DNA of 64,000 nucleotides from Alphaproteobacteria bacterium bin52 (GCA_002238645.1 MPMT01000005.1:1-64000), one strand, 5' to 3'; shown: positions 51,395 through 61,308, counted from the first letter of the stretch. A program made the numbers and translations. Notes: generated by a model from the letters alone, not told the origin.

Positions 51395-52020
51395 CACGCG
51401 TCCTTTGGCAGGTCACGGGAAGGCACGCTTGAATCCCGGCTCGTCCGGCATGCGGTCCCCAACAAAACCCCGCCAAGGCCTTGCTGCGAGCCCGGCGAGG
51501 AGCAATTGACATGCTTCACGGGACTCGCGGCTGCGAACAGTCAAGCCCGCACGCCGCAGACCTTGACAGTCCCGGGGTCCGTGCCGGCGCTCCGCTCGCG
51601 TTCGAGCACCGAGGGCCCCGGCGCTGGTCCGTCGAGCCGTCGGCGACCTCGCGCCAGCACGCCGGTGTCCGCTCGATCATCTTCGTCTCCATGGTCCTGT
51701 GTGGTAACTCGCGCCGCACCTCTCAAGTGCCTTCGAACGCGGCTAGGCGCTCGGCGGTGACGCCCTGCGGCCGAAAGCACGGCCTGGCCGGGGCGTCGTT
51801 GACCGGCTTCGCCCGATCGCGCACGCGGCTGATCTCGACACAGAGATTCTTCCGGATCGTGAGCGGATGCCGCGCTTCCGACGCTACGGCGAGGACATCG
51901 GGCGGATCGCACCCGGTCCCCCGCGACAGGCACGGGACCTGCTCCCGGGTACCCGTTCAGCCGTGACTGACCCGCGAGTGTGGGAACAATCCCGGCCTGG
52001 AGATGACGCGGGAACGCCGG
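51395..52020. other. Intergenic stretch with a possible gene fragment
   Basis: About 625 bp. A minus-strand frame ending at TGA 51723-51725 stays open to about 51960 and reads CDPPDVLAVASEARHPLTIR, VEISRVRDRAKPVNDAP and ERLAAFEGT, which looks like the C-terminus of a real but unrecognised protein without a start. The rest shows nothing. Confidence 0.35.
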
Positions 52021-53274
52021 TTACAGGGCCGGCTGCGCAGGCGCAGGCCGGTTCGTTCGGGAATGGCCAGCCTGCACGCGCTCCGGTCGCATGCCGGTAT
52101 CGGCAAGTGCTGCCATGATGCGTTCCACGTGGTTCGCATCCCGGGTCTCCAGCACGAACTCGACCTCGACCAGCTTGACCGGCACATCCTCGAACCAGAG
52201 CTGGTGGTGGACGTCGACGATGTTGCCGCCGGCCTTCGCAATGACCTGGGCCGCACGGGCCAGGGCGCCTGGCTGATCCGCGGTCTGGACCCGGATCCGG
52301 ACCAGTCGGCCGCTTCGAACAAGTCCGCGCATCAGCACCGAGGACAGCAGCCTCGAATCGATGTTGCCTCCCGAAACCACCAGGCCGGCCCTCTGACCGG
52401 CAAATCGTTCCGGTTCGCTCAGCACGGCCGCAAGCGACGCCGCGCCGGCCCCTTCCACCACCTGCTTCTCGATCTCGGCCATGAGCTGCACCGCGTGCTC
52501 GAGCCGGGCCTCGCTCACCAGCACGATGTCCTCGACCAGCTGACGGACGACCGGCATGGTGTTCACGCCGGGACGCTTGACCGCGATCCCTTCCGCAATC
52601 GTCGGCCCTGCAGTCGGCAGCGACCAGCCCCTGAGCCCGTGGTGCATGGAGGGGTAGCTCTCGACCTCGACCCCGATGATGCGGATGCCGGGTTTGAGAG
52701 CCTTCGCCGCCACGGCGATGCCGGCGATCAGGCCGCCGCCGCCGATCGGGACAACGAGGCAGTCAAGATCGGGAACCGCCCGCAGCATCTCCAGCCCGAC
52801 CGTCCCTTGGCCCGCTATGATCCTCGGGTCGTCGTAGGGATGCACGACCGTCAGGCCGTCGGCTTCGGCGCGCTCCTGCACGAAGGCTTCACCCTCCGAG
52901 ACCGAGTCTCCGTGCAGGATGACGGTCGCACCGAGCAGCTCGGTCGAGCCGATCTTGCCGAACGGCGTCGAGACCGGCATGACGATGGTCGACGGCACCC
53001 CCATCTGCCTGGCGCGGTACGCGACACCCTGGGCGTGGTTCCCGGCCGAGAGCGCGATGACGCCCCGCTCCCGCTGCGGCGCGGTGAGGTCGGCCAGCCG
53101 CACCAGGGCTCCGCGGTCCTTGAAGGACGCGGTGAACTGCCGGTTCTCGAACTTGAGGAACACCGAGGCCCCGGTGATTTCGCTCAAGGTCACCGAATGC
53201 TCGAACGGCGTGCGCACCACCTTGCCGTCCAGCATGCGGCCGGCGGCCTCGATATCGGACAGTGTCAGGATCAT
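52021..53274 (-). CDS. ilvA: Threonine ammonia-lyase with C-terminal ACT domain
   Basis: A 417-aa fold-type II PLP enzyme deaminating threonine (or serine) to 2-oxobutyrate. The PLP lysine is in TASFKDRGALVRL. Further motifs are SAGNHAQGVAYRA, PIGGGGLIAG and the C-terminal SGGNIDS. An ACT-like regulatory domain follows, about 340-400 (QTADQPGALARAAQVIAKAGGNIVDVHH), suggesting amino-acid feedback control. This is the short biosynthetic/TdcB-like type, with one ACT. Its ATG overlaps the stop of the penicillin-acylase-family gene by 4 bp, so the two are co-translated. Confidence 0.93.
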   Translation of the reverse strand: MILTLSDIEAAGRMLDGKVVRTPFEHSVTLSEITGASVFLKFENRQFTASFKDRGALVRLADLTAPQRERGVIALSAGNHAQGVAYRARQMGVPSTIVMPVSTPFGKIGSTELLGATVILHGDSVSEGEAFVQERAEADGLTVVHPYDDPRIIAGQGTVGLEMLRAVPDLDCLVVPIGGGGLIAGIAVAAKALKPGIRIIGVEVESYPSMHHGLRGWSLPTAGPTIAEGIAVKRPGVNTMPVVRQLVEDIVLVSEARLEHAVQLMAEIEKQVVEGAGAASLAAVLSEPERFAGQRAGLVVSGGNIDSRLLSSVLMRGLVRSGRLVRIRVQTADQPGALARAAQVIAKAGGNIVDVHHQLWFEDVPVKLVEVEFVLETRDANHVERIMAALADTGMRPERVQAGHSRTNRPAPAQPAL

Positions 53275-55448
53275 TCGGGTTCGATCACCAGCCTGTGGAT
53301 GGGAGCCGTCGTACCCGCCAGTACCAACGGATCACCGTCGCGCCAGCGCGTCATGAGATCGGCGTACCAGCGGGAGAACGGATTCCCGGACTGGCCCGGC
53401 GTGACGATGAACTCGGACCGATCAAGGTCATCGAGGGTGTAGATGGCGCGATACCCCGCTCCGTGCACGTGGCGGAACGGATGGGCCTCGTCGGAAAACC
53501 GCACGCCGCCGCGGTTGACGGTATCCGGCCCGCCGTCGGTCGGAATTTCCCGTTCGATCATTGAACGCAGCAGCGGGATGCGTCCGGCGAACGGGTGGGA
53601 AAACCGCGCTGCGTGGGCCTTGCCCCACACCGGCCTGTCCGACCCGTAGCGGTCCCCGATCATGCTCCGGGCACGCGCGAGCGCATCGCGGATGCGGTCC
53701 TCACAGTTCTCGATACCGGGTGTCGAGATGACGTCGCACCATTCCGGCCGCCGGGTGAGCACGTGAACCAGGGCCTGCGGCCGGTAGCGCCACCACGACG
53801 AGAACCGGGGCCCGAGCTCGTCGGCGAAGATGCCTCGCAGCAGTTCCCTGACCCACGTGATGTAGAGCAGCGGCTCATGCCTGTCGCGATCCATGGTTCC
53901 GTCCCAGGCGGCGAGTTCGGGAACCGGAGCCGCGCCGAGCAGGTGCGGCAGGACCATCCGGGCCGAAAGCGACACGCTGTCCATCTGGATTGACCGGTGG
54001 TCGGCCCCCTTCGCGAGCAGCATGGCGATGCGCCGCGCCCGCCAGGGCGGCCGCCAGTCCCGGCCGAGGAAGTACGGGTAGTCCGGCCCGACCATGCGGT
54101 TGTTGGCATTGAGCAGCCGGCCGGAGGGGGGATCCACCACGCGCGGCAGTTCGTCGTAGGGGATCATCCGTTCCCAGCTGCGCCGCGCCGACGGCACGAG
54201 GCCGCCCGGCTGCTCGCGCAGCGGGACACGCGCCGGCGATATCATCCCGATCCGCCCGTGCCGGTCGGCGTAGGCGACATTCTGATGCGGGGAGTGGAAC
54301 GATGCGAGCGCAGCCTCGAACCCGGCCCACGAGGTCGCGCGGTTCACCTGCGCCAGTGCCTCGACGGTCCGGTCGTTGCCGAGGAAGATCGGGCTCTCGA
54401 GCGACCAGCCCTCCGGGTACCGGTCCGACAGGTCGGACAGCACCACCCCGGATGCCGTCTCCCGCACCACCAGCGTTTCGGGTTCACCCCATCGCACATT
54501 GATGGTCTCGGTTCGTGTCGAGAGCACCTCGGGTTCGCGCACCAGGTCCGCCATGTCGGTTGCGGCGTTTGTCATGCCCCAGGCGATGGCGCCGTTGTGG
54601 CCGAGCACCATCATCGGCACTCCCGGCGCCGTGGCGCCGGCGAGGACATCGGCGCCCACCTCGATCCGGGCCAGGTACCAGATGCCGGGGATCGACAGTC
54701 CCAGGTGCGGATCATTGGCAAGCACCGGGGGTGACCGCACGGCCCACAGGTTCGATCCTCCGGTTCCCACCGGGGCGACGGCGTCCGGCGGGTCGCCACC
54801 GACGTCTTCCGGCCAGAGGTCTTCGAGCTGTTCCGGGCTCAGCTGTTCGGCAAGCCTGCCGCGCAGCAGCTCGGTGCGCCAGTTTCCAAGCAGTTGCAGG
54901 GCCATCATCCGTCCCCACAGCAGCGAGTCGGCAACCTGCCACGGTTCAGGATCGTACAGCAGCAGTTCGAGCAGCCATGGCAGCGCGCCGTCATGGCTGG
55001 TCCGCCAGGCGTTGACACCGGCCGCGTAGGCTTCGAGCTCGGCGCGCAGTCGCGGCGAAAGCGTCCGTTCCTGCTCACGTGCCTGGCGATGGAGGCCGAG
55101 ACCCCGGAAGAAGCGGTCGAGCGGAACTCCGCTGGCACCGACAAGCTCGGCCATGCGACCGGCACCGGTCCTGCGCATCATCTCCATCTGCCCGAACCGG
55201 TCCTGCGCATGCGCGAAGCCGAGGCCGAAGGCGGCATCGGCACGGGTCCCGGCCCTGACGGTCACCACACCGTGGGCGTCACGCAGGATCTCGACCCGCC
55301 CGCCCGGGCCCTGGAGACTCACCTGCCCGTCGAGCTGCGGCAGGGACGTACGAAGCCACAGCAACCCGCCACCGATCCCCGCGGCGAGCACCATCACGCC
55401 CGCTGCAAGTCCGATGACGCAGTAACGCAGCAGGCGACGCGTCATCAC
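53271..55448 (-). CDS. Penicillin acylase-family N-terminal nucleophile hydrolase
   Basis: A 725-aa precursor of the penicillin G acylase/AHL acylase family. An N-terminal membrane anchor or signal (LLRYCVIGLAAGVMVLAAGI) exports it to the periplasm. The alpha chain includes GFAHAQDRFGQMEMMRR. Self-cleavage should expose Ser232 in PVGTGGSNLWAV, the beta-chain nucleophile, followed by ANDPHLGLSIPGIWY and MMVLGHNGAIAWGMTNA. The end keeps RHVHGAGYR and GQSGNPFSRWYADL. Possible substrates include acyl-homoserine lactones, beta-lactams and acyl-amino acids. The operon runs SDR, CaiB, this gene, ilvA. Confidence 0.9.
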   Translation of the reverse strand: MMTRRLLRYCVIGLAAGVMVLAAGIGGGLLWLRTSLPQLDGQVSLQGPGGRVEILRDAHGVVTVRAGTRADAAFGLGFAHAQDRFGQMEMMRRTGAGRMAELVGASGVPLDRFFRGLGLHRQAREQERTLSPRLRAELEAYAAGVNAWRTSHDGALPWLLELLLYDPEPWQVADSLLWGRMMALQLLGNWRTELLRGRLAEQLSPEQLEDLWPEDVGGDPPDAVAPVGTGGSNLWAVRSPPVLANDPHLGLSIPGIWYLARIEVGADVLAGATAPGVPMMVLGHNGAIAWGMTNAATDMADLVREPEVLSTRTETINVRWGEPETLVVRETASGVVLSDLSDRYPEGWSLESPIFLGNDRTVEALAQVNRATSWAGFEAALASFHSPHQNVAYADRHGRIGMISPARVPLREQPGGLVPSARRSWERMIPYDELPRVVDPPSGRLLNANNRMVGPDYPYFLGRDWRPPWRARRIAMLLAKGADHRSIQMDSVSLSARMVLPHLLGAAPVPELAAWDGTMDRDRHEPLLYITWVRELLRGIFADELGPRFSSWWRYRPQALVHVLTRRPEWCDVISTPGIENCEDRIRDALARARSMIGDRYGSDRPVWGKAHAARFSHPFAGRIPLLRSMIEREIPTDGGPDTVNRGGVRFSDEAHPFRHVHGAGYRAIYTLDDLDRSEFIVTPGQSGNPFSRWYADLMTRWRDGDPLVLAGTTAPIHRLVIEPE

Positions 55449-55496
55449 CGCGTGACTGGGACAGGCCCCGGGCGCGCCCGCGACGTTATGGCGCGT

Positions 55497-56657
55497 CTAC
55501 TCGGCCGCATGTCCGAGCTCTTCAAGGATCCGCGCCCGGTCCTGGTCGACGTCCGGAGCGCTCGGCCTGCTGCGCGGATCCTCGAACCCGGAAATCTTGA
55601 TCGGGCTTCCGGCCACGCGCAGGTGTCCGGCCGTCGGATCGTCGACGTCAATCACCATGTTGCGGGGTTCGATCTGCGGGTGTTCGAGCACGGTGCTGAT
55701 CGAGTTGATCCCGCTCGCCGGGATCCCGGCCGGGTCAAGCAGCGCCAGCCAGTCCGCGGTGTCGCGCCCCTTCAGGATGCCCTCGATCTCGACTTCCAGC
55801 GTCTGCTGGTTCTCGTTGCGCAGGTTGTTGGAGGCATACCGCGGGTCCGCGGCCAGGTCCGCCCGCTCGAGGATGTCGCAGAACCGGGTGAACATGACGT
55901 CGTTGCCCGCGGCGACGATCATCCAGCCGTCCCTGGTGCGGAAGGTCTGGAACGGCGTGATCGAAGGATGCCGACCGCCCAGCGGGCCGGGCACCTCGCC
56001 GGTGGCGCTGTAGCGTGCGATCGCGTTCTCGCACAGCGCGACCTGGCAATCGAGCATGCCGATGTCGACCTTCCGGCCCCGGCCCGAGCCCTTGCGCTCG
56101 AACAGCGCGGTCAGGATACCGATGGTGGTGAACAGCCCGGCCCCGATATCCCCGATGGACATGCCGATCCGTGTCGGTTCGCCGCCGGGCTGGCCGGTAA
56201 TTGACATGATGCCGCCCATCGCCTGCACCACCATGTCGTAGGCCGGGCGGGTCGAATGCGGCCCGGTATGCCCGAAACCGGAGCAGGCGGCATAGATCAG
56301 CGCCGGGTACCGGTTCTGCACGTCTTCCCAGCCGTAGCCGAGCTTCTCCATGGTCCCCGGCCGGAAATTCTCGATCACCACGTCGGCGCCCGCGAGCAAC
56401 GCCTCGAAGATTCGCCGGTCCGACGCCTCCTTCAGGTTGAGCGCGATACTCTCCTTGCCGCGGTTGATCGAGATGAAATACGCGGACTTGCCGTTGACGA
56501 ACGGACCGTACTCGCGTGCATCGTCACCGCGACCCGGTGTTTCGACCTTGATCACGCGGGCGCCGAGATCGGCCAGGATCATGGTGCAGTACGGGCCGGC
56601 GAGAACCCGTGTCAGGTCGATGACCGTGACACCAGCGAGCGGTCCGGTTGAGGTCAT
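55497..56657 (-). CDS. CaiB/BaiF-type family III CoA-transferase
   Basis: A 386-aa family III CoA-transferase, moving CoA between carboxylic acids through an aspartyl-CoA thioester. Conserved text includes GVTVIDLTRVLAGPYCTMILADLGARVIKVE (in pieces), NRGKESIALNLK, VVIENFRPGTMEKLG, and the catalytic Asp in RPAYDMVVQAMGG. The C-terminal region has GINSISTVLEHPQIEPRNMV. AGAAGGGAA precedes the ATG. It lies 29 bp after the SDR gene and 48 bp before the acylase. The acid substrate is not predictable. Confidence 0.93.
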   Translation of the reverse strand: MTSTGPLAGVTVIDLTRVLAGPYCTMILADLGARVIKVETPGRGDDAREYGPFVNGKSAYFISINRGKESIALNLKEASDRRIFEALLAGADVVIENFRPGTMEKLGYGWEDVQNRYPALIYAACSGFGHTGPHSTRPAYDMVVQAMGGIMSITGQPGGEPTRIGMSIGDIGAGLFTTIGILTALFERKGSGRGRKVDIGMLDCQVALCENAIARYSATGEVPGPLGGRHPSITPFQTFRTRDGWMIVAAGNDVMFTRFCDILERADLAADPRYASNNLRNENQQTLEVEIEGILKGRDTADWLALLDPAGIPASGINSISTVLEHPQIEPRNMVIDVDDPTAGHLRVAGSPIKISGFEDPRSRPSAPDVDQDRARILEELGHAAE

Positions 56658-56686
56658 GGCAGTTCCCTTCTGCTCGGATTGCGGTC

Positions 56687-57466
56687 TCAGAACGCGCTGT
56701 TGTAGAGGCCGCCGTCAAGCAGAAGACTCTGGCCGGTGATGTAGCCGGCCTGGCGGCTGCACAGGAAGGCCGCAGCCTCGCCGAACTCTTCGGGATCGCC
56801 GGCCCGGCGGGCCGGCACACCGGCAATCCGCTGCTCGTGAGCCTCCTCGTGGCTTATGCCGAGCTGTGCGGCGGCAGCATCAATGCCACCACGGTACCGG
56901 TCGGTGTCGAAGAACCCCGGCTGGATGTGGTTGATGGTGACGCCGCTTGATGCGACCGAGCGGCATACACCGGCGCAGAACGCGGTGAGCCCGGCCCGGG
57001 CCGCACTCGACAGGTCGAGCCCGAACACCGGCATCCGAACGGAAATCGAGGTGATGTTGAGTATGCGGCCGAACCCCCGTTCGGCCATACCGTCGACGAC
57101 CCGCTGGATCATCTCGATCGGGGTCACCATGTTCCAGGTCACCCCGGTCAGCATCGAGTCGCGGTCGAGTTCCCTGAAGTCACGGTAGGGAGGACCGCCC
57201 GCGTTCGTGATCAGGATGTCGGGCTGCGGCGCGGCCGCGAACAGGGCGTCCTGACCGTCCCGGGTCGTGACATCCGCCGCAACCTCGCGGATCTCGGCTC
57301 CGGTGGCGGTACGGATCTCCGCGGCCGTGTGTGCAAGCCGCTCGGGGTCGATGCCGTTCACGACCACGATGCAGCCGGCACGGGCGAGCGACATGGCACA
57401 GGCTCGACCGAGCCCCCTGCTCGATCCGCAGACAATGGCGTGGCTGCCGGCAATTCCGAGATCCAT
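56687..57466 (-). CDS. SDR-family protein lacking the YxxxK catalytic pair
   Basis: A 259-aa short-chain dehydrogenase fold. The NAD(P) motif is IVCGSSRGLGRACAMSL (residues about 11-27), the NAG motif is ITNAGGPP, and the C-terminal GYITGQSLLLDGG is typical. The catalytic segment where YxxxK should stand reads FGLDLSSAARAGL: aligned to YSASKAALAGL it has Leu for Tyr and Ser for Lys. The preceding Ser in NITSISVRMP is kept. Some FabG-like relatives share this loss; the chemistry is therefore uncertain. It is first in the operon with the CoA-transferase. Confidence 0.88.
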   Translation of the reverse strand: MDLGIAGSHAIVCGSSRGLGRACAMSLARAGCIVVVNGIDPERLAHTAAEIRTATGAEIREVAADVTTRDGQDALFAAAPQPDILITNAGGPPYRDFRELDRDSMLTGVTWNMVTPIEMIQRVVDGMAERGFGRILNITSISVRMPVFGLDLSSAARAGLTAFCAGVCRSVASSGVTINHIQPGFFDTDRYRGGIDAAAAQLGISHEEAHEQRIAGVPARRAGDPEEFGEAAAFLCSRQAGYITGQSLLLDGGLYNSAF

Positions 57467-57937
57467 GGTCTGTCTCCGGGGTTATCCGATGTGCGGCGAC
57501 ACAATGCGTTTCGAGCCTTCCCCCTGCAACCCAAACCTGCCCGCCCGCCCGAAGTCCGCCGGGCTGCACCGGACCGTCGCCGGCGCGATGCAGCCGGAAA
57601 CCGCGCCCGGACCCGCAGGATGCCGGGCCCGCGCCGGTTCCGGCCAGGCGGCACTCGCACCGCGTTCTGCGAAGCGAGGCTCCCGGGCCATGCGCGGCAC
57701 GGGGACAGGTTCGCGGCCGCAATGGCGCAGGCCGGCGCAACCGGACGCGGCGGTGTCCGCCGGTTCACGCCGAACGGTCACGTCCGTACGAGCCACGGGC
57801 CGTCCGCCCGCGGGTACAGCGGGGACGCTGTCGGCGACAACGCGCCACCCGCCCGGACTCCGCCCCCGGGGATCCGGCAGTATCCGCGTGCCGCACTCGA
57901 ACCGGGCGGTGCCCGCGGTCCTGGCCACCGCTTAACG
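57467..57937. other. Intergenic stretch, nothing recognised
   Basis: 471 bp of very GC-rich DNA between the SDR start and the ctaA stop. Long frames here arise from base composition. The SDR operon promoter should lie near its left edge but was not identified. Confidence 0.4.
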
Positions 57938-58957
57938 TCAGGCCCGCACCCTGTGCGCCACGACCACGGCCGCGACAAACAGCGCGACTGCGCCGGCCTG
58001 GTGCAGGATCGCGAGATCGATGTGCGCCACGCTGAGCAGGGTTGCGATGCCGAGCGCCGACTGGACCAGGATCAGTCCGGCCAGCACGGCGGCGGCAGCC
58101 CGTACCTGCCCGGAAATCCCCGGCCTCGATGCCCGGACCGGGAGCACGACACCCGCCGTGACCGCGACCAGTGCCAGCAGCCTGTGATGGAACTGCGCGG
58201 ATCCGGGATCTTCGACCAGGGTTCGCCACACCGAGCCGAGATGACCGTAGTCGGGCGGGACCAGGGATCCTCCCATCAGTGGGAACGTGTTGTAGACGCG
58301 ACCGGCATCCAGCCCGGCGACAAGGGCGCCCGCCAGCACGGTCAGCCCCACCAGGCCGAGGCACAGGTCGGCGTGGCGCACAAGGCGTCTCGAGGGATTC
58401 GCCGATACCGGCCAGCGCAGATCGAGCACGGTCCAGACCACGATGCCGAGGATGACGAAGGCGAGCGACAGGTGAATCGCGAGCCGCAACGGGCTGACGT
58501 GCGGATCGTCAACCAGTCCGCTTCGCACCATCCACCAGCCAATCAGGCCCTGGAGAGCCCCCAGCGCCAGCAGCAGCCAGAAGCGCGCCCGCAGACGGCC
58601 GGGCAGGCTTCCGCGCACCAGGAACCACAGGAACGGTACCGCGTAGACCAGTCCGATCAGCCGTCCCCACAGCCGATGCAGGTATTCCCACCAGAAGATG
58701 CGCCGGAATTCGTCAAGCCCCATCCAGGTGTTGACCTGGCGATATTCCGGGGAGCCCTGGTACAGCGAGAACACCCTCGCCCACTCCTCCTGCGACAACG
58801 GTGGCAGGATGCCCAGCAGCGGCCGCCACTCGACCATCGACAGGCCGGACCCGGTCAGCCTGGTCATGCCGCCGATGATCACCATCAACCCGACCATGAC
58901 CGCGACGAGCACCAGCCAGGCTGCGACCGCTCCGCCCGGCTCGCGCCGGACAGCCAT
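57938..58957 (-). CDS. ctaA: Heme A synthase (COX15/CtaA)
   Basis: A 339-aa inner-membrane heme A synthase with eight predicted helices, oxidising heme O to heme A for aa3-type oxidase. The four heme-ligand histidines are visible in EYLHRLWGRLIG, LAIHLSLAF, FHHRLLALV and LAILHQAGAV; GGMTRLTGSGLSMVEW and DAGRVYNTFPLMGG are family signatures. It lacks the cysteine pair of Bacillus CtaA, as in alphaproteobacterial and mitochondrial types. ATG 58957 shares a TGATG stop-start with the upstream gene; GTG 58984 is an alternative start. Confidence 0.93.
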   Translation of the reverse strand: MAVRREPGGAVAAWLVLVAVMVGLMVIIGGMTRLTGSGLSMVEWRPLLGILPPLSQEEWARVFSLYQGSPEYRQVNTWMGLDEFRRIFWWEYLHRLWGRLIGLVYAVPFLWFLVRGSLPGRLRARFWLLLALGALQGLIGWWMVRSGLVDDPHVSPLRLAIHLSLAFVILGIVVWTVLDLRWPVSANPSRRLVRHADLCLGLVGLTVLAGALVAGLDAGRVYNTFPLMGGSLVPPDYGHLGSVWRTLVEDPGSAQFHHRLLALVAVTAGVVLPVRASRPGISGQVRAAAAVLAGLILVQSALGIATLLSVAHIDLAILHQAGAVALFVAAVVVAHRVRA

Positions 58958-59514
58958 CAGCGAGCCGTGTTCTCGGCCGCGCACCGGAACTCCACGCGAT
59001 AGGTGTCACATGACAGATCAGACGCGCCGCAGGTGTTCGGCGCTCCCGGCAGGCCGGACCCGATCAACGGGACGATGCGAAGGTCAATCATCGCGTCCTT
59101 GAGACCGTCCAGTGCCAGAACAGGAAGCGGCACGCCGGGTCCCTGCTGTCCCGGAGCGGAACCGGGCGCCGGTTCACCTCCGGCCTCGCTCCGCAAACGC
59201 CGGTCGGCCTGCGTGCACAGGGTGATCGCCGTCTCCAGCGCGATCGCAGAAAGTTCGATCGCGCCCAGTGCGGTTCGGACCAGGAGCGTCCGGCCGCTCT
59301 CCGGCTCGATCGGCGCAACATGAAACAGCAGCGCGGCATCCTCGCCGGCCGCGGCGCGGAATGCGTCCGCCGGCCCCTCGATCATGACCGGACCCTCGGT
59401 GCCCCCGGGCCGCGGCTCCGGTAACAAGGGGAATTCGTACGGCTGTGCCGCGGCGTCCCCCGCGCCCACGGTCACCAGCAGGAGTACCGTCAGTCCCGGC
59501 AGGATACTCGGCAT
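58957..59514 (-). CDS. Exported protein of unknown function, 185 aa
   Basis: A signal peptide (MPSILPGLTVLLLVTVGAGDAAAQ) is followed by a proline-rich segment and two conserved-looking strands (LLVRTALGAIELSAIALE, DAMIDLRIVPLIGSG). Four cysteines near the end (NTCGASDLSCDTYRVEFRC plus an earlier one) could form periplasmic disulfides. GGAGAGG lies seven bases before the ATG at 59514. Its TGATG junction with ctaA means tight coupling, so a role near heme A or oxidase assembly is possible, but no family was recognised. Confidence 0.65.
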   Translation of the reverse strand: MPSILPGLTVLLLVTVGAGDAAAQPYEFPLLPEPRPGGTEGPVMIEGPADAFRAAAGEDAALLFHVAPIEPESGRTLLVRTALGAIELSAIALETAITLCTQADRRLRSEAGGEPAPGSAPGQQGPGVPLPVLALDGLKDAMIDLRIVPLIGSGLPGAPNTCGASDLSCDTYRVEFRCAAENTAR

Positions 59515-59704
59515 GTTCCGGCCTCTCCGTCCTGCTTCGGCCTGCACTTTAGCGAGTTTGGGGTCGGATTGTACCTGATTCCGTTTTTCTGCATGATCGC
59601 CGCATCAGGCTCGCCGCTTGCCCTGCAGTGCACCCCAAGGCATGTTTTGTTCGCCTTGGCAGGGTCCTGGCGCGATACCTTTCGACGTCCGAGGAGCATG
59701 GCAA

Positions 59705-60880
59705 ATGAAATTGGGCATCGTCCGGGAACGGCGCCTTCACGAACGGCGAGTGGCAGCCTCCCCGGACACGGTCAAGAAACTGGTCGGCCTCGGTCTTGAC
59801 GTGGTGGTCGAGCGGGGCGCGGGACTGTCTGCGGCCATCCAGGACATCGCCTACGCCCAGGCGGGCGCAAGCCTGGTCGACACTGCGGCCGACGCACTCG
59901 GTGACGCCGACATCGTGTTCAAGATCCGCAAGCCGTTCGGCCCCGACGAGCCGGACAACGAGGTCGATCTCCTCAAGGACGGGGCGGTTCTGGCCTGCCT
60001 GATGGAACCCTACAGGGACCGGGGACTGTTCAATGCGATCGCCGCCCGCAACATCACCTGTTTCGCGCTGGAACTCATCCCGCGCATCACCCGGGCCCAG
60101 ACCATGGACGTGCTGTCGTCCCAGGCCAACCTTGCCGGCTACAAGGCGGTGATCGAGGCCGGTGCGGCCTTCGGCCGGGCGTTTCCGATGATGATGACGG
60201 CCGCCGGCACCGTCCCGCCGGCCAGGTGCATGATCATGGGGGCCGGAGTGGCCGGCCTGCAGGCCATTGCCACCGCGCGCCGCCTGGGCGCGGTGGTCTC
60301 CGCGACCGATGTGCGCCCCGCGGCAAAGGAGAACGTCGAGAGCCTCGGTGCGACCTTCGTCGCCGTGGAGGACGAGGAGTTCCGCCAGGCCGAGACGGCG
60401 GGCGGCTACGCCAGGGAGATGAGCCGGGAGTACCGGGACAAGCAGGCGGCGCTGATCGCGGAGACAATTTCGCGCCAGGACATCGTCATCTGCACCGCAC
60501 TGATCCCCGGTCGACCGGCTCCTGTGCTGGTGAGCGAGGACATGGTCAAGGCGATGAAACCGGGTTCGGTGATTGTCGACCTTGCCGTCGAGCAGGGAGG
60601 CAACTGTCCGTTGTCGGTCTACGGCGAAACCGTCAGCAGGTACGGCGTCACCATCATCGGGCGCGCCAACATGCCGAGCGAAGTGGCGGTCGACGCTTCG
60701 GCCCTGTTCTCGAAGAACCTGCTGAACTTCCTCACACCCCTGATCGACAGCGACACCGGGCTGCTCTCGATCGACACCGAGGACGAGATCATCAAGGGAT
60801 CACTCGTCACCTGGCACGGAGCCGTGGTGCATCCGGCCGTCCTCGAGTTGCAGGATGAGACCGGCGGAGAGGCGTCATGA
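59705..60880 (+). CDS. pntAA: NAD(P) transhydrogenase subunit alpha part 1
   Basis: A 391-aa cytoplasmic NAD(H)-binding domain I of proton-translocating transhydrogenase, similar in layout to alanine dehydrogenase. Key text is [42 protein letters not shown] (dinucleotide fold), [33 protein letters not shown] and [27 protein letters not shown] is eight bases before the ATG at 59705. It overlaps pntAB by ATGA. The split into three genes matches Rhodospirillum-type enzymes, unlike the two-gene E. coli form. Confidence 0.96.
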   Translation: MKLGIVRERRLHERRVAASPDTVKKLVGLGLDVVVERGAGLSAAIQDIAYAQAGASLVDTAADALGDADIVFKIRKPFGPDEPDNEVDLLKDGAVLACLMEPYRDRGLFNAIAARNITCFALELIPRITRAQTMDVLSSQANLAGYKAVIEAGAAFGRAFPMMMTAAGTVPPARCMIMGAGVAGLQAIATARRLGAVVSATDVRPAAKENVESLGATFVAVEDEEFRQAETAGGYAREMSREYRDKQAALIAETISRQDIVICTALIPGRPAPVLVSEDMVKAMKPGSVIVDLAVEQGGNCPLSVYGETVSRYGVTIIGRANMPSEVAVDASALFSKNLLNFLTPLIDSDTGLLSIDTEDEIIKGSLVTWHGAVVHPAVLELQDETGGEAS

Positions 60881-61287
60881 CCCCCGAACAGCTGATCGAA
60901 CGGGCAAACCGGCTGGTGGAGGAGTCCCGCGAACTCGCCGAACACTCCGCCGGGCTGATCCGCCAGGCGACCTCCGCCGTGCCCGAGACCGCCTCGGCAG
61001 CGGGCATCGACCCGTTCCTGTTCGGCCTGACGGTGCTCGTGCTGTCATGTTTCGTCGGATACTACGTGGTCTGGCGGGTCACTCCGGCGTTGCACTCGCC
61101 GCTGATGAGCGTGACCAATGCCATTTCCTCGGTGATCATTGTCGGCGCCCTGATCGCCGCCGGACCCGCCGAGATGAACTTCTCGCAGATCATGGGGTTC
61201 TTCGCTGTCGTCCTGGCGTCGGTCAACATCTTCGGCGGCTTTATCGTCACGCAGCGCATGCTCTCCATGTTCCGGAAAAAACGCTGA
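60877..61287 (+). CDS. pntAB: NAD(P) transhydrogenase subunit alpha part 2
   Basis: A 136-aa membrane subunit with an extended N-terminal linker helix and three to four membrane helices: [36 protein letters not shown] and [22 protein letters not shown]. It supplies half of the proton channel (domain II). It starts within the pntAA stop (ATGA) and is followed 21 bp later by pntB. Confidence 0.95.
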   Translation: MTPEQLIERANRLVEESRELAEHSAGLIRQATSAVPETASAAGIDPFLFGLTVLVLSCFVGYYVVWRVTPALHSPLMSVTNAISSVIIVGALIAAGPAEMNFSQIMGFFAVVLASVNIFGGFIVTQRMLSMFRKKR

Positions 61288-61308
61288 TCCGGCGGGTGCG
61301 ATATCGCA

